From assembly GCA_951217055.1 (NCBI GenBank), contig OX578282.1:56613311-56677310 (forward strand): a stretch of DNA of 64,000 bases. Reading direction: 5' to 3'. Shown here in pieces: positions 14,633 to 26,667 of the stretch (the stretch's first letter is position 1; every line of letters begins with the position of its first letter). This stretch comes from Gerris lacustris (Eukaryota > Arthropoda > Insecta > Hemiptera > Gerridae). The translations under genes and the position numbers were made by a program. The notes under the pieces are model-generated. The model ran no database searches. It worked only from the letters and a program-made list of their open reading frames with translations, and had not been told where the DNA came from.

Positions 14633-15420
14633 TAAAATAATCTACACCGCGTGATACTGTAGTAAATACTAAAAAGACTTTAATTAATAAATTATAGTAG
14701 TAAAGAATGATTTTAATAGTCCAATATGATATTGTCCTGAAAAATCGAAATAAGTATATTTAAGCAGGACTGTAAAGAGCAAGGCTTCATTGCTAGGTTG
14801 GTTCTCTTTCAATATTGATTTTTCCAGATATTTCTTCAAGCAATAAGGTCAAAGTAATAACTTTGAATAATTTCAGCAGTCCAATATGATATATCCTAAA
14901 CTACAGAAAAGGACTATAAAGAACGTGCTTCATTCATACGTTTCACAACATCCTAAAATAATCTACACCGCGTGATACTATAATGAATACTAAAAAGGCT
15001 TTAATTAATAAATTAAAGTAGTAAAGAAGGATTTCAATAGTCCAATATGATATTGTCCTGAAAAATCAAAATAATTATATTTAAGCAAGACTGTAATGGC
15101 TTCATTGCTAGGTTTTCTTTCATATTGATTTTTCCAGATATTTCTTAAAGCAATAAGGTCAAAGTAATAACTTTGAATTATTTCAGCAGTCCAATACGAT
15201 ATCCTAAACTACAGAAATCAGCCTCTTGAAGAAGGAATATAAAGGACATGCTTCATTCATACGTTTCACTGCATCCTTACAAAGTATTAATTACCAGACT
15301 TCTTTAAGAAATAAGTTGAAGTAACAAATTATTTCAGTAGTCCATTATGATAAATCCTGAACTATCAATATCAGGATATTGAAGCAGATATGTAAAGAAC
15401 ATGCTTCATTGCTATGAAGT
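14633..15420. repeat. Tandem repeat with 321-bp period
   Basis: TAAAATAATCTACACCGCGT starts at 14633 and again at 14954, giving a period of 321 bp. A third, partial unit runs to about 15420. Each unit contains two related halves that both carry AGTCCAATATGATAT and a GCTTCATT block, so the repeat is of higher order. Copies differ by scattered substitutions and small deletions. No coding frame. Confidence 0.8.
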
Positions 15421-16540
15421 GAAATGATATATTTCACCAGCTTTCTATAAGTATATAATAATTTATAGATTGAACTTACGTATATAATAATTTTAAGCAT
15501 TAGAAGTTGAGCAATAGAAGTTGATTTTTAAAATCAATTCTAAATTAAAATTAAGTAAATATATTATAATCTAAATAAAATATTATGAGATCTTAATTCG
15601 ATGTTCATATTTAGCTCAATTTTCTTCAAAATTAAAATTTCATCTCTTAGATAGGTATATTTAAAGTAAGCATGAATACGAAAATTTTAAAGTACTCCAA
15701 CCCTCCTCGTTCTACCCTTTGTTAATGAATACTTTATTAGTTACTCCACGTAAAAAATATAAGATATATTACAATAGTTTAATTAACTTAGCTAGCAATA
15801 GTGTTTAATTTATAATTAGTAAAATACACTTGAATAATACAGGATTTAAATAACCATAAATAACGCTGTATACAACATATCTAAAGATTAAAAATTTACA
15901 ACAAAATAATAATTAGTATTCTTCACACCTTCAAATAAACGTAGTAGGATTATTGATTTTTTGTTAAGAATTTTAAATGGATCTAGATTACATTATAATC
16001 ATATGTTATCCTTAAATTTTACTTAACACACCTATATCCTATTCAATTAAATATTTAAAATCTTCAAGCTGATCTAACCACAACACATAATGAAGTATGA
16101 AGAGTCGATACTCAGTTCAGGTTTATTTGGATGGTATTGAACTATAGTTGTACATTAATAATATATTAAATGGCCAGAATATTGGAGATATTATAATGTA
16201 TACACAGGAATTAGGTGTTATATTACTTAATATTACACATTTGTATTATATATATATATATATATTTCACTGTTAACTTAGCAAATTGAATAATTAATTA
16301 ATCGCAGTAATAAATTACCTCAATCTTTCGATTACGTTGTTTGTCTCCTGTGTTTGTTTCATTGTGTAAATATTTTAAATTAAAAAAAAAATAAAATGAA
16401 CACCGAAAAAAATAATAATAAAACAATAATGTTCCGATCCAAAAGCGTAAACAAACCAATGTTCTTCCGTATTATATTCTTCACACCACTTTAAAATTTA
16501 AACCCTTTCAATAGTCCTCTTCCTAATAATTTAAATAAAA
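15421..16540. other. AT-rich DNA without recognised gene
   Basis: No gene seen. A short (AT)n run lies at 16248-16265. Confidence 0.5.
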
Positions 16541-17100
16541 AAAAGGAAAACAGGGTAAAAAAAAAAAAAAAAAACTCCGCGCGTAGGGGCTGGAACGGAA
16601 TAAACAAAAGAAGTTATGTTCCTCAGAACATTCGTATAGAAACACGGGGGAACGACATGACTAGATCGGGCGTCTGTCACTGACTGACGTGCTAAGCGGA
16701 CGCCTGGGCCATGGGTGAGGGGTGGGGGTTAGAGTGTAGAGTGGGGGTAAAACCATCGAATACAACTCAAGTATCTCGGTGTGGAGGGGGGACTAACAAA
16801 CACACATCTGCCCATCTGTTCGGGGGCATAGGCAACCTCAAAAAAACTACCCATGGGCCCCTTTTTTTCATTCTGGGGCCTCTGAAACTCTTGAAACGTA
16901 TGATTTCGGGTGGGGGGACGAGGAAGGTGGGGGAGTTATTTTTTTTATTTCATTTTTCAAGGTCAGCTCGATATAAAAAGGGTGCACTGTAAAGATACTC
17001 CTAAACACCCACACCGTTGATAATAGCAGGCCTTCTAAAGTTTTTAGTAGCGGGAGATTCCGACAACACAAAAAAGAGAAGTAACTTTAGAAAGCACGTA
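16541..17100. other. G-rich block, possible decayed transposon
   Basis: This block is far richer in G+C than its surroundings. The stretch at 16810-16910 with GGGGGCATAGGCAACCTC and ATGGGCCCC followed by a T run resembles the interior of common non-autonomous elements that I know only by pattern, so the call is weak. The open frame at 16711-16992 (+) shows no domain and is not called a gene. Confidence 0.25.
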
Positions 17101-17533
17101 GATCCCTCAAAAAAAAGAACACAGTTTAGATGAGGGTTTTAGTTCGAAGTTTTAAATAGAGGTAGGAAGAGAAGAAAAAAATAGTCGTTTTCCAATATCC
17201 AATTACAGAAAAGTGCAGCTCGTAACTTGCAGCAAGAGAGGTTCGTAGTTTCTTGAATACATAGTTACTAACCAATTCAAAGGTATAATACACCAGGGTT
17301 TATATACTAGACCGTAATTAGAGAACATTATCGGAAATATGAAAAGACAAATAATAGCTTTGAGAATAATACTCGTGAAACCATTCATAAAATGCAATAA
17401 GTAAGAAGTTGAAATGAGGAGAGACTAAAAAACATTAACATCCCAAAACATCTGAACAATCTTAAATCATTAATAAATAATTGTCTTTAAGATAATTTTA
17501 AAAAGAACCACATGATAACTCTAAAAAAAACTA
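17101..17533. other. DNA without recognised gene
   Basis: Nothing recognised. A minus-strand frame at 17203-17397 shows no family signature. Confidence 0.45.
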
Positions 17534-17541
17534 CATATATA

Positions 17542-17621
<80 letters not shown>
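17534..17621. repeat. (AT)n microsatellite
   Basis: About 88 bp of AT repeats with one GTGTGT interruption near the left end. Confidence 0.95.
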
Positions 17622-17624
<3 letters not shown>

Positions 17625-17759
17625 TAATATCAAATCTAGTGGAAACACAAGTGTTAAATCCAAATCATGACTAAAAGTATAATACTTTCTATATTAGATT
17701 TTTCTAGGAACAAAATCACTTCCTTGAAATCCATTAAAATAAATAAGGAAGTATCTTAA

Positions 17760-18186
17760 ACCTTTCATAAGTATTGTCCTACTGCCATTCAGGCTCTGTT
17801 TTAAGGTACCCTGGAAATACCTTGATGGCACCCTGGGCAAAGCATTCTTATAGCGAACCTCACTATCTTGGAAGACCGAAAATTAGAGGGGAATTTCGAC
17901 TTTTGACGTCGACAAGCAAAATAATTCAGAGTTTTGGCATCCAGAACATATGCCTAGAGTGCCCATTGGTAAATCAATGCCTGCTGCCATTACTTTAAAA
18001 GGATCAGTCATTAGTCATTAGTGACTCCAGTAACAACAACTTGAATAGGCTGGGCACGAACTGGACAACTTTTCTAACCATAAGGAAGGGTCAAAAAAGG
18101 GTCCACTAATCCCTGAGCACGAACTGGACAACTTTCAGCACCAGGTAGAGAGTGGCATGCGATAGCGTGTAAAGCCCTATTTATTC
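17760..18186. other. GC-richer block, coding-like but unrecognised
   Basis: Codon-like composition occurs on both strands, with a 74-codon plus-strand frame at 17774-17998. A direct repeat, AGCACGAACTGGACAACTTT, lies at about 18116 and, with one change, at about 18052. I recognise no protein family in either strand. It may be part of a decayed mobile element together with the hairpin that follows. Confidence 0.25.
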
Positions 18187-18244
18187 GGTGATAGTTGTCG
18201 CGATAGTTGCTGTCATGATAGCAACTATCGTGGCAACTATCACC
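18187..18244. repeat. Strong 25-bp-stem hairpin
   Basis: The left arm starts GGTGATAGTTG and the right arm ends CAACTATCACC. The two 25-base arms pair at about 23 positions around an 8-base loop. A separate perfect palindrome, AACACGGCGCCGTGTT, follows at 18276-18291. The hairpin could be a microRNA-like foldback or the core of a small palindromic mobile element. Nothing in the sequence decides between them. Confidence 0.7.
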
Positions 18245-18324
18245 GTGTAGACGACGTGACAGATTCTCAATTTTCAACACGGCGCCGTGTTCACCATACT
18301 ATTAGTTTCTATTGTTAAAGGCAG

Positions 18325-18385
18325 GGCCGGTCCTAGCTTCATAGCCGCTTGCGTGCGGGTGACGCTCGGACGCCCCCCCCCCCCT
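18325..18385 (+). mobile_element. Possible hAT-type terminal sequence
   Basis: CAGGGCCGGTCCTAGC begins a GC-rich stretch ending in a C run. CAGGGCCGG starts are common at ends of hAT-family non-autonomous elements. I found no matching opposite end or 8-bp duplication nearby, so this may be a solitary end or chance. Confidence 0.25.
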
Positions 18386-18920
18386 TACCATATTCAATAT
18401 TTGTTTGTTTATTTATTTATATTATATACATTAGAATATGCTTGAATATGGTTCAACGAGTTGTCATAGCCATCCTTTTCTGAATGATTTATGACTTAAA
18501 AATAGATTGAAAAAAATAAGTATTTTTTAATAAGGTAATAGCCAATATGGACAGGTTTCGACACCTTAAGTTTGTCATTATAGGTCACTGATAATTTTAG
18601 TTATTGTGATTTTTTGATAATTAAAACTTATAAAGTTTACTAAAACACCAATTTTAGAACTTCGAATGTTCGACTGCTCAACTGCAGTCTGATACATTCC
18701 AAACCAACTTATTTCCTTGACGTTATTTATGTTTACTTACTTTAAAAAAAAAAAAAAGTTAAATGGTTAAGGGCATCAGACAGGAGAATATTTTCGTTGA
18801 AAATCCTCTAGAATGCATACCCTTTATAGATTTAAATTTTAAATTAAAGTTATCCTTTCAAGAGAGTTATTACTAAATATTATTTGTACGTTGAGAGAAA
18901 TGGAATAGAATAACACGATA

Positions 18921-19118
18921 TTGAACTTAACAGCAGTAGCTATGTACTTAGGTAACACGCCTACATCTGTTAGCGTTACCGGGCCCAGGGCTACCGTACA
19001 AGCGAAAGGAATTGCTGTCATTTTTATTTCTCGATACAATTTAATACACACACCCACCGATACTTTTCCTTTCAAGGCCTTCGAAAAAATACTAAAACAA
19101 ACTATAATAGACCATTAA
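18921..19118 (+). pseudogene. Unrecognised coding-like frame, first of a pair
   Basis: The frame opens after an in-frame TAG at 18906 and runs to TAA at 19116. The first ATG is at 18941, giving about 58 residues. Composition is protein-like (SVTGPRATVQAKG, then RYNLIHTPTDTFPFKAFEKI) and unlike the A/T-driven frames around it. It ends 12 bases before the next frame begins. I do not recognise a family. A decayed exon, a transposon gene or an old viral insertion are all possible. Confidence 0.25.
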
Positions 19119-19130
19119 TATTTTTTTTAA

Positions 19131-19319
19131 ATGTCAGGACCAAACTTATGGACTGATACTACGTTAGCTATAGTTAGGTATAGATTTGATGTCGATAAAA
19201 TTGATCTAAATAATACAAGAGAACCATTATTACGCAGAGAACAATTGGAATTTATGACAACCCATTCAAAAAGTGTTATTATAGGACCAACAACAATATT
19301 TTTCCTGGTTATACATTAA
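19131..19319 (+). pseudogene. Unrecognised coding-like frame, second of a pair
   Basis: The ATG follows a T run, and the frame has 62 codons. Charged, balanced composition (RYRFDVDKIDLNNTREPLL, then RREQLEFM) suggests former coding sequence. A diverged echo of the REQLE-encoding stretch appears near 19429-19455, suggesting a local partial duplication. I recognise no domain and see no promoter or polyadenylation signal that would support an active gene. Confidence 0.25.
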
Positions 19320-19828
<509 letters not shown>

Positions 19829-19978
19829 GGTTTTCGAGCTATTTTATTCTGCCTGAACTTGAAATTAAATAATTTTCGATTAAATAAACATTAACATTTC
19901 TAATTGGGTTGGTTAAAATTTAAAATAAAATGTTTATTAAAGTAGGATAACATGGGACCTCTCTCAGCACAATATTTG

Positions 19979-20580
19979 CATGTTGTGCTGCTGTGATATT
20001 ATCAACAGCAAACAGTGTTGTGCTGCTGTGATAATATTTACAACAAACAGTGTTGTGTTGCTGTCTGCTGTGATAATATCAACAACAAATAGTGTTGTGC
20101 TGCTGTGATAATATCAACAACAAACAGTGTTGTGCTGCTGTGACAATATCAACAACAAACAGTGTTGTGCTGCTGTGATAATATTTACAACAAACAGTGT
20201 TGTGCTGCTGTGACAGTATCAACAACAAACAGTGTTGTGCTGCTGTGACAGTATCAACAACTAACAGTGTTGTGCTGCTGTGACAGTATCAACAACAAAC
20301 AGTGTTGTGCTGCTGTGACAGTATCAACAACAAACAGTGTAGTGCTGCTGTTACAATATCAACAACAAACAGTGTTGTGCTGCTGTGACAGTATCAACAA
20401 CAAACAGTGTTGTGCTGCTGTGACAATATCCACAACAAACAGTGTTGTGCTGCTGTGACAATATCAACAACAAACAGTGTTGTGCTGCTGTGACAATATC
20501 CACAACAAACAGTGTTGTGCTGCTGTGACAATATCAACAACAAACAGTGTTGTGCTGCTGTGACAATACCAATGACAAAC
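19979..20580. repeat. 35-bp minisatellite, about 17 units
   Basis: The unit contains GTGTTGTGCTGCTGTGACA followed by ATATCAACAACAAACA. About 17 head-to-tail copies occur, one carrying a 7-bp insertion. The right-hand units are the most alike. Because 35 is not a multiple of three, a frame passes through all three phases. On the minus strand all three phases lack stops, which produces a spurious 91-codon frame. This is not a CRISPR array: there are no distinct spacers. Confidence 0.95.
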
Positions 20581-23275
20581 ATGCTTCGATCAATATCAAG
20601 AAAGCAGCATGGAAACCCATGCTCTTTTAAAGTAACATGAACTTTAATATAAATAAGCACTTGAGGCAAACATTAATAAAGTTTTCAGGAGTGAAAGCTA
20701 AATGAAAAACATTTAAAATGCGTTATTCACCTGGAATCCTAGATTGTCATGCTTAAATCAGCTGCAGAAGCCTTTTCACCGAAGTTTAGTTTGGAAGTAA
20801 AAGAATTTAAAGTAAAATCAATAACGTCGACCGGAGGGAAAGGGGTGCGTGAGAATTCCTTTTCAAGTCCCTATGTGGCAGTGCCCCCCCGGCGTAAAAG
20901 TCCATAAGGTCCAATAGCCTTCACGTTTGGTTCTGCTGTGGACCTTGATACTAGTGACCCATGATCCCATGGGTAAGTAAAATCTCCAGAGGGCTCCACC
21001 TAAGTCGAACGTTTTAACGACAACATCCCCACCAAGCTAATACTGCTTTACCAATTTGATCTAAAGGCAAGAATGTAGGCGTAGATAAATTATTTTAATA
21101 CAAAATACTTATAATACAATCTGCATACCAAAACAATACAAGTTTAGTTGTATCTATACTTTCTCGAACCCTTTTTTTATTTTTAAATCTTTAATAAAGG
21201 GCACATTCATCATTGCGGAACCAAACCGAAGGCCTATAAAACGAACTATACAAACTATATACGGACTACTGAACGTGATGCGGCATACAGCATTCTAGAT
21301 TAAAAATATCTCAACACAGAGGCATTGCCTCTCTCCCTCTCTACTATATTCCGAGTTTCTATATAGAGCTAAACATGTACACCCTCTGAATTCTCTTCAA
21401 TTTACCATACAACACCCCCACATTGTAGTGAAAGCAAGGGAGAGGGGGTCAGAGAATTTTTAAAGGGCTACCCTGAACAATAGACAACACTGTTCATACG
21501 TGAGGGGGGGGGGGGGTAACAAACAATAACCTCCACTAATAAGTGGAAGCCTTTAGTTCCAGAGCCACTGGAAAAAATCAATATCGGCACTGAAGAACCT
21601 TCCGAACTGTAAAGCCCTATTCCATTCAATAAATTACAATCCTTGCCAACTTTCAGTTCCAACAGCATAACCCTTGTAGATTTAACAAGAGCACTGATCA
21701 AAATCCAACAAGAATAAATAACACCATAAGCAAATATTAGACGGAGGCCAAGCTAAACAACAAAGAACTAACCAGTTTAAAAAGAAAATAATATCAGATA
21801 AAAGAATTACAAAAGGAAGCTTTAAATATACTGAATGGTTTTCACGCTTTGAGCTGTTAATCTTGTAAATAGGATTTACAAGATCGAAAGGAAATTGTAC
21901 GTAGTTTTGTATGGCAATACAAAAAGCTAGCTAAGAACATAACAGAACTAATACGATAAAAATGAAACGTCAAAATAGCCAATTAAAGTTACCCTAATAT
22001 AGAAAAGCTAATAGTATTTTCCCCTTTCTTTGTTGACATTAGGCCAGTATGATCAATTTTTAACAATGAACAATTTTAATAATCAGATTTTCAAGAAGTG
22101 AAAATAATTGATGAATCCGTAGAAAGATAAATTGTACTACTTGTTATGCTAAAAAATATAATACTATGGACTATTAACGAAATAATTAAAAGTAAATACC
22201 TATAATGCATAAATAGAGACCATTTCTGAACCAACCTGAAACAAAAATAACATTTATAAATTAATAACAATGCATTCAAATAAAATTCTGTCTTTTCAGA
22301 AAGTAATACGTGCGTATTACTTTCTTTCATCATAAAAGGATGAAATATTGATCAATTTAATAGTTCTATTACAGAAATAGGATATAAAGTTTTCAGCTTG
22401 CAAGAAAATTGTCAGGCCTTAAACCTTTTGAGAAGTGTAAGTACACAATAATTTCATGATGAAAACACGGAAGTGTCTATTTTTTCTCTTTGCAGAAAAA
22501 CCAAGACGAATTTTAATTAAATTTGGAAAAACATTTTCATTAGGGTCATGCGAAAGTTAAAAATGAAAAACAAAAAATCAGATTTAATTAAAGAAACAGT
22601 AAAAGAAAAATAAGAGACTACAGATAAAAACCCTAAGATAGTTTGAAAAATCATAAACGTAGTTTCTAACTCAAGGTCAAAATGATAAAAGAACAGAAAA
22701 ACAAATAAAGGAAATATATATAAAATTACTGACAGTAAATCAAGACTATAAACTTTATACAGGACAGATGAAGAAAGACAGGAGGAAGAGATTACAAAAA
22801 AGGTAAAATTTAAAGAATGAGACTGATAGTTCATTCTTATAAAAAATGTTTTCTAAAGGTAAGACAGAGCTAGAGAAACGATTTATTGAGAGAATAGACC
22901 GAGCCCCCACTAGTCTCCTTGGAGCACACCGAAATACTCACACAAAGTAACAAGCAACTCCCCTTTACACTGACAAAACACACATACAAAGACAACCTTT
23001 TCTGATAAAAACCTTATCTGACAATAGTCCCATCTGCCGGGACTCCCAGATACTAAAGCATACAATGCACTGAACAAAATAGCCAGACATTCTCCCACTA
23101 TACGGAATAGTGAAAGAAAGAAAAAGAAGAAAAAAACGACGACGGAAAAGAAAAAAGAACAAAAAATAGAAAGGGAAAAAATAATAATATAAAAAGATAA
23201 AAAAAAAACACACACACGACATCATGGATGATTCCTCGTTTTGGTAAGATGAGATAGAACCGAGGGATTTATTGT

Positions 23276-23280
<5 letters not shown>
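20581..23280. other. DNA without recognised gene
   Basis: Mixed AT-rich DNA with a somewhat GC-richer part at 20820-21020. The minus-strand frame at 21468-21701 (77 codons) crosses a G run at 21504-21516 and shows no family signature. Other frames come from A/T runs. Confidence 0.4.

Positions 23281-23306
<26 letters not shown>
23279..23306. repeat. Poly-T run
   Basis: About 28 T in a row. No retrogene is seen beside it. Confidence 0.85.
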
Positions 23307-25350
23307 CATCTGACGTTGAATACACAATGTCCAAAGCAAAGATGCGGTGTCGCTATATGCTATATTGTAGAGAATAAATTAAAGAAATAGGAAGAACTTT
23401 GAAAGTTTAATGTGGGAAATTGGAAAGAACAAAAAATAAGATATTTTAATATAATTGAAGAATGAATATGATATTTTAAATAATAAGTGCAAACAAACTA
23501 AAGCTGAACAATAAGAATATATTTCTTATAATATTCTATAGTTAATCATCGTGTGATATATACACACATAGACAAAATCACTTAAAAAGGATAAAAAATC
23601 CTTAAATTACCCGAGATGTTACCTACAAACTCAGCAATTTATACGAAAAGTATATTTTAATGATAATTTAGTGATATGCTCCTGCATCGCTATTAATTTC
23701 GTCTTTCAATCTCGTTACTTATTAAATCTAAAAGTATAGAGTATGTACAAACATTTTTTTACAAAAATGAATAGCATGATAAAAAGAAGAATATATATAT
23801 AAAATACATTCCGTATTGGTAGGCTTATAAATAGTTTAACAGTTAAAATAGTTTTGCAGTTAACTTAATATTAACGACAAGTACAAATGAGAGATTCCCT
23901 TCAGTAGAATCAATTTGACTACTTAGGAATTTAAAAGCCTATCCAGATTATGTGAACAAGGTCAAAGGGTACCTTATATAAGTTACGAGTGGAAAGGACT
24001 TTAATATCTTAGAAGGTAAGAAGCCCAAGTTGAAAGCTTCACGAGAGGATACGAAATAGATGTACGGCTACGAAAAAAAGAGAAAAGAAATAGAGAGAGA
24101 TGGAAAAAAAGGGCTCTAAAAGGGACTGGTGAGAATAGGGGAGCCCTTCTCCATGAACAGGTGGGGAGAAAAGAAGATCCCAAAGACCCATACCGAGGGA
24201 TCCCGAAACCAAAATGAGAAAAAAGGTCGTTTTTAAAGGTTGGGATCGGGCCTCCTATTCGGGATGTCTAGGGTAGCTTACCTGGGGCTCTGAACAAAAA
24301 CTAGCTCCTTAGACCAGGTAGAAGACACTGCACACAGCTGGTATCCATGAAGAGAAACCTTCACGTGTAAAGCGGCCTTCCAACACTCCCTTAACTATAA
24401 AGGAAACATGCTGGACCGAAAAACTCCATTCCTTTCAGAGTTTCTACAATCTCCACGAGTCTTCACAAAACTCAAGAATACGATACCAAGTTTTTGACCT
24501 TAAGCAACAAAACTATCCAACACAAAAACTGTAATTTTGTTTGAGTTTGAGCTCACTTTCATCCACGAAGTATTCAATTCAGAGATGGGGTTTTGTTGAG
24601 ACGAGTTTAAAAGCTGAAAATATTACAGAAAATAATTTAGAATGTTTGGCACGAAAAGTTTAGTTCAAAAATATATTAACAAACGTATGAGATAGGTGCA
24701 CCACAATGCTGCATTACGGTAGTCTCTAGTAGGCCCTATTTATAATTTGCTGCAATATCATAGCAAGTTAGACTTCACCCTCAACCAACTTACTTAGCAA
24801 TTTTAAGTCTTCTTGTAGGGACCACGTCTCGGGTAAAGATAACCTCCAGCTTGCTATTAAAAATATGGGAGAATGATAAAGATTGTATACAATTCAAAAT
24901 TAGAGTAATAAAGAGAACTGAAATGATGTACGCACTACAAATTGTAGGGATCTTCTAAGGTGGGGATCTTCAACACCCATGAAGTGATTACACCTAGAAG
25001 ATCTTGAACTATACGTGCTAGAATTTCAAAACTGTCACTAATCATGCCAAATTAAATAATCATGAATAAAAATTTTGTTTACTTTCATAAAGGGTGGGAT
25101 GGGTTTACTAAAATGTTATTTTAGCGCAAATAATGAAATATATGTATATGTGTATGCCGAATAATCTACGAAACCCTAAAAAGTACTTGCTTGATGCAAG
25201 TACTTCCCTGTAATTTTTTTTTATAATTTACACAACAAACATTTACTGTTAGTGGTAGTGTTCCTAAAAACGTTAATTATTTTACTATAATTGATTTTTT
25301 TTGCAAAATCTAGTCATAATTATGACTCGTAGTTACTGATTTAACACTAA
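23307..25350. other. DNA without recognised gene
   Basis: Nothing supported. A short inverted repeat GTACTTGC/GCAAGTAC lies near 25182-25203. Confidence 0.45.
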
Positions 25351-25464
25351 TCATTTATGTTTCTATTTTATGTTTTAAGTTTATTTATGTTTCTATTTTA
25401 TGTTTTTAGTTTATTTATGTTTCTATTTTATGTTTTAAGTTTATTTATGTTTTTATTTTATATT
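25351..25464. repeat. 30-bp tandem repeat, about 4 units
   Basis: The unit starts TTATTTATGTTTCTATTTTA. Three nearly identical units and one diverged unit lie head to tail. Confidence 0.9.
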
Positions 25465-26016
25465 TCTTATAATAGAGGATTAAAGAAAGGTGCTCTGTTT
25501 TACGTGATACTGGACAACTATAAGCTCTAATTATTGTTTAACAATAAAATAAAACCATAAATAAACTAGTTGATGATATAAATAAAGCAATTTAAATGGA
25601 AGGAACACTTAAACATCGTGTACGTGTAACAACACACTATTACTATATTGGTGTCGCGAGAAGAATAGAATTACTTAATTATTGGACAATAAATGAGGTA
25701 ATGCACCACTTCAGTAACTAGAAAATAGTATTAGTATAGTGGTAGACTTACAAATAATATAGAGTATAGAGGAAAGCATAAAAATATTGTTTAGATTCTT
25801 CTCCCTCAATCAGTTGATTTCAGCATGAAAATTGCACTCCCCCGCCAAAAAAATCCTATTATAACATCCCTGAAAATCCCCCCCAAAAATTTTATTTACG
25901 ACGCACTCTGCGTCGTACCCCCCTTTGAGCGGGCACCCCTGAATGAAGCAACGATTTTGAGCAAATATTTTATTAATTTTTCAAACACAATGGTTGTAAT
26001 AATATTCTGATTTAAC
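25465..26016. other. DNA with possible hAT-like end
   Basis: The minus-strand reading at about 25945 is CAGGGGTGCCCGCTC, similar to ends of some hAT elements. A 9-bp hairpin, TACGACGCA/TGCGTCGTA, lies at 25897-25917. No partner end was found, so no element is called. Confidence 0.25.
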
Positions 26017-26031
26017 AATAATGTATAACAT
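26017..26031. repeat. Target-site duplication, left copy
   Basis: AATAATGTATAACAT occurs here and again at 26653-26667, directly flanking the inverted-repeat insertion. Confidence 0.85.
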
Positions 26032-26652
26032 ATAATAAGTTGTTTTGACTGAGATTTTGTGGTACCACTTCATAATTATGACTAGAGAGGTTGGTAGAAA
26101 GTTACACAACAATATTGTCACCACAATTTTTATTACACATAAACTCACAAACGCGTTTCGACAAATAACATCATCTTCAGTGTGTGTTAACTTAGTAAGG
26201 GTTAATTCTGTACTAAGCTAACTATTTTACAAACATGTATTATAAACTAACAGTACAAGGTGGGGGTGGACTAGGGTCATGTGGGTAGGGGGATTACTAC
26301 GAAAGGAACGAGGTAAGGGATATGGAGTTGAGTTTTTCTTTTCTCCATATTCTCAACTTTCAAATTCTCAAATTTATCTTCAAATTCTCAAATTCTCAAC
26401 TCCATATCCCTTACCTCGTTCCTTTCGTAGTAATCCCCCTACCCACATGACCCTAGTCCACCCCCACCTTGTACTGTTAGTTTATAATACATGTTTGTAA
26501 AATAGTTAGCTTAGTACAGAATTAACCCTTACTAAGTTAACACACACTGAAGATGATGTTATTTGTCGAAACGCGTTTGTGAGTTTATGTGTAATAAAAA
26601 TTGTGGTGACAATATTGTTGTGTAACTTTCTACCAACCTCTCTAGTCATAAT
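26032..26652. mobile_element. 621-bp insertion: perfect 258-bp inverted repeat
   Basis: The arms at 26075-26332 and 26395-26652 are reverse complements of each other over 258 bp with no mismatch or gap that I could find. The loop is 62 nt. A 43-bp unpaired segment precedes the left arm. The whole is flanked by a 15-bp direct repeat, as for a retro-insertion. Each arm contains CTGAAGATG followed by a short stem and CGAAACGCG. This resembles the CUGANGA...GAAA core of hammerhead ribozymes carried by Penelope-like elements, with one extra base after the first core. The open frame at 26279-26500 is an artefact of the arms. The Penelope link is inference. Confidence 0.7.
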
Positions 26653-26667
26653 AATAATGTATAACAT
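26653..26667. repeat. Target-site duplication, right copy
   Basis: Exact match to 26017-26031. It abuts the last base of the right arm. Confidence 0.85.

Noticed and set aside
16711..17071. Frames of 93 and 67 codons
   Set aside because: They sit in the G-rich block that looks like decayed repeat sequence and encode low-complexity G/K/T stretches.
20267..20669. Frames of 63 and 91 codons on opposite strands, and a possible CRISPR array
   Set aside because: The 35-bp units are contiguous with no variable spacers, and the frames follow from the repeat lacking stops.
22517..23339. Several minus-strand frames of 100-124 codons, the longest in the window
   Set aside because: They are rich in F, L, K and runs from poly-A/T tracts, with no domain, no signal and no codon pattern of a real gene.
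26279..26500. 73-codon plus-strand frame
   Set aside because: It lies across the arms and loop of the perfect inverted repeat and is explained by that repeat.
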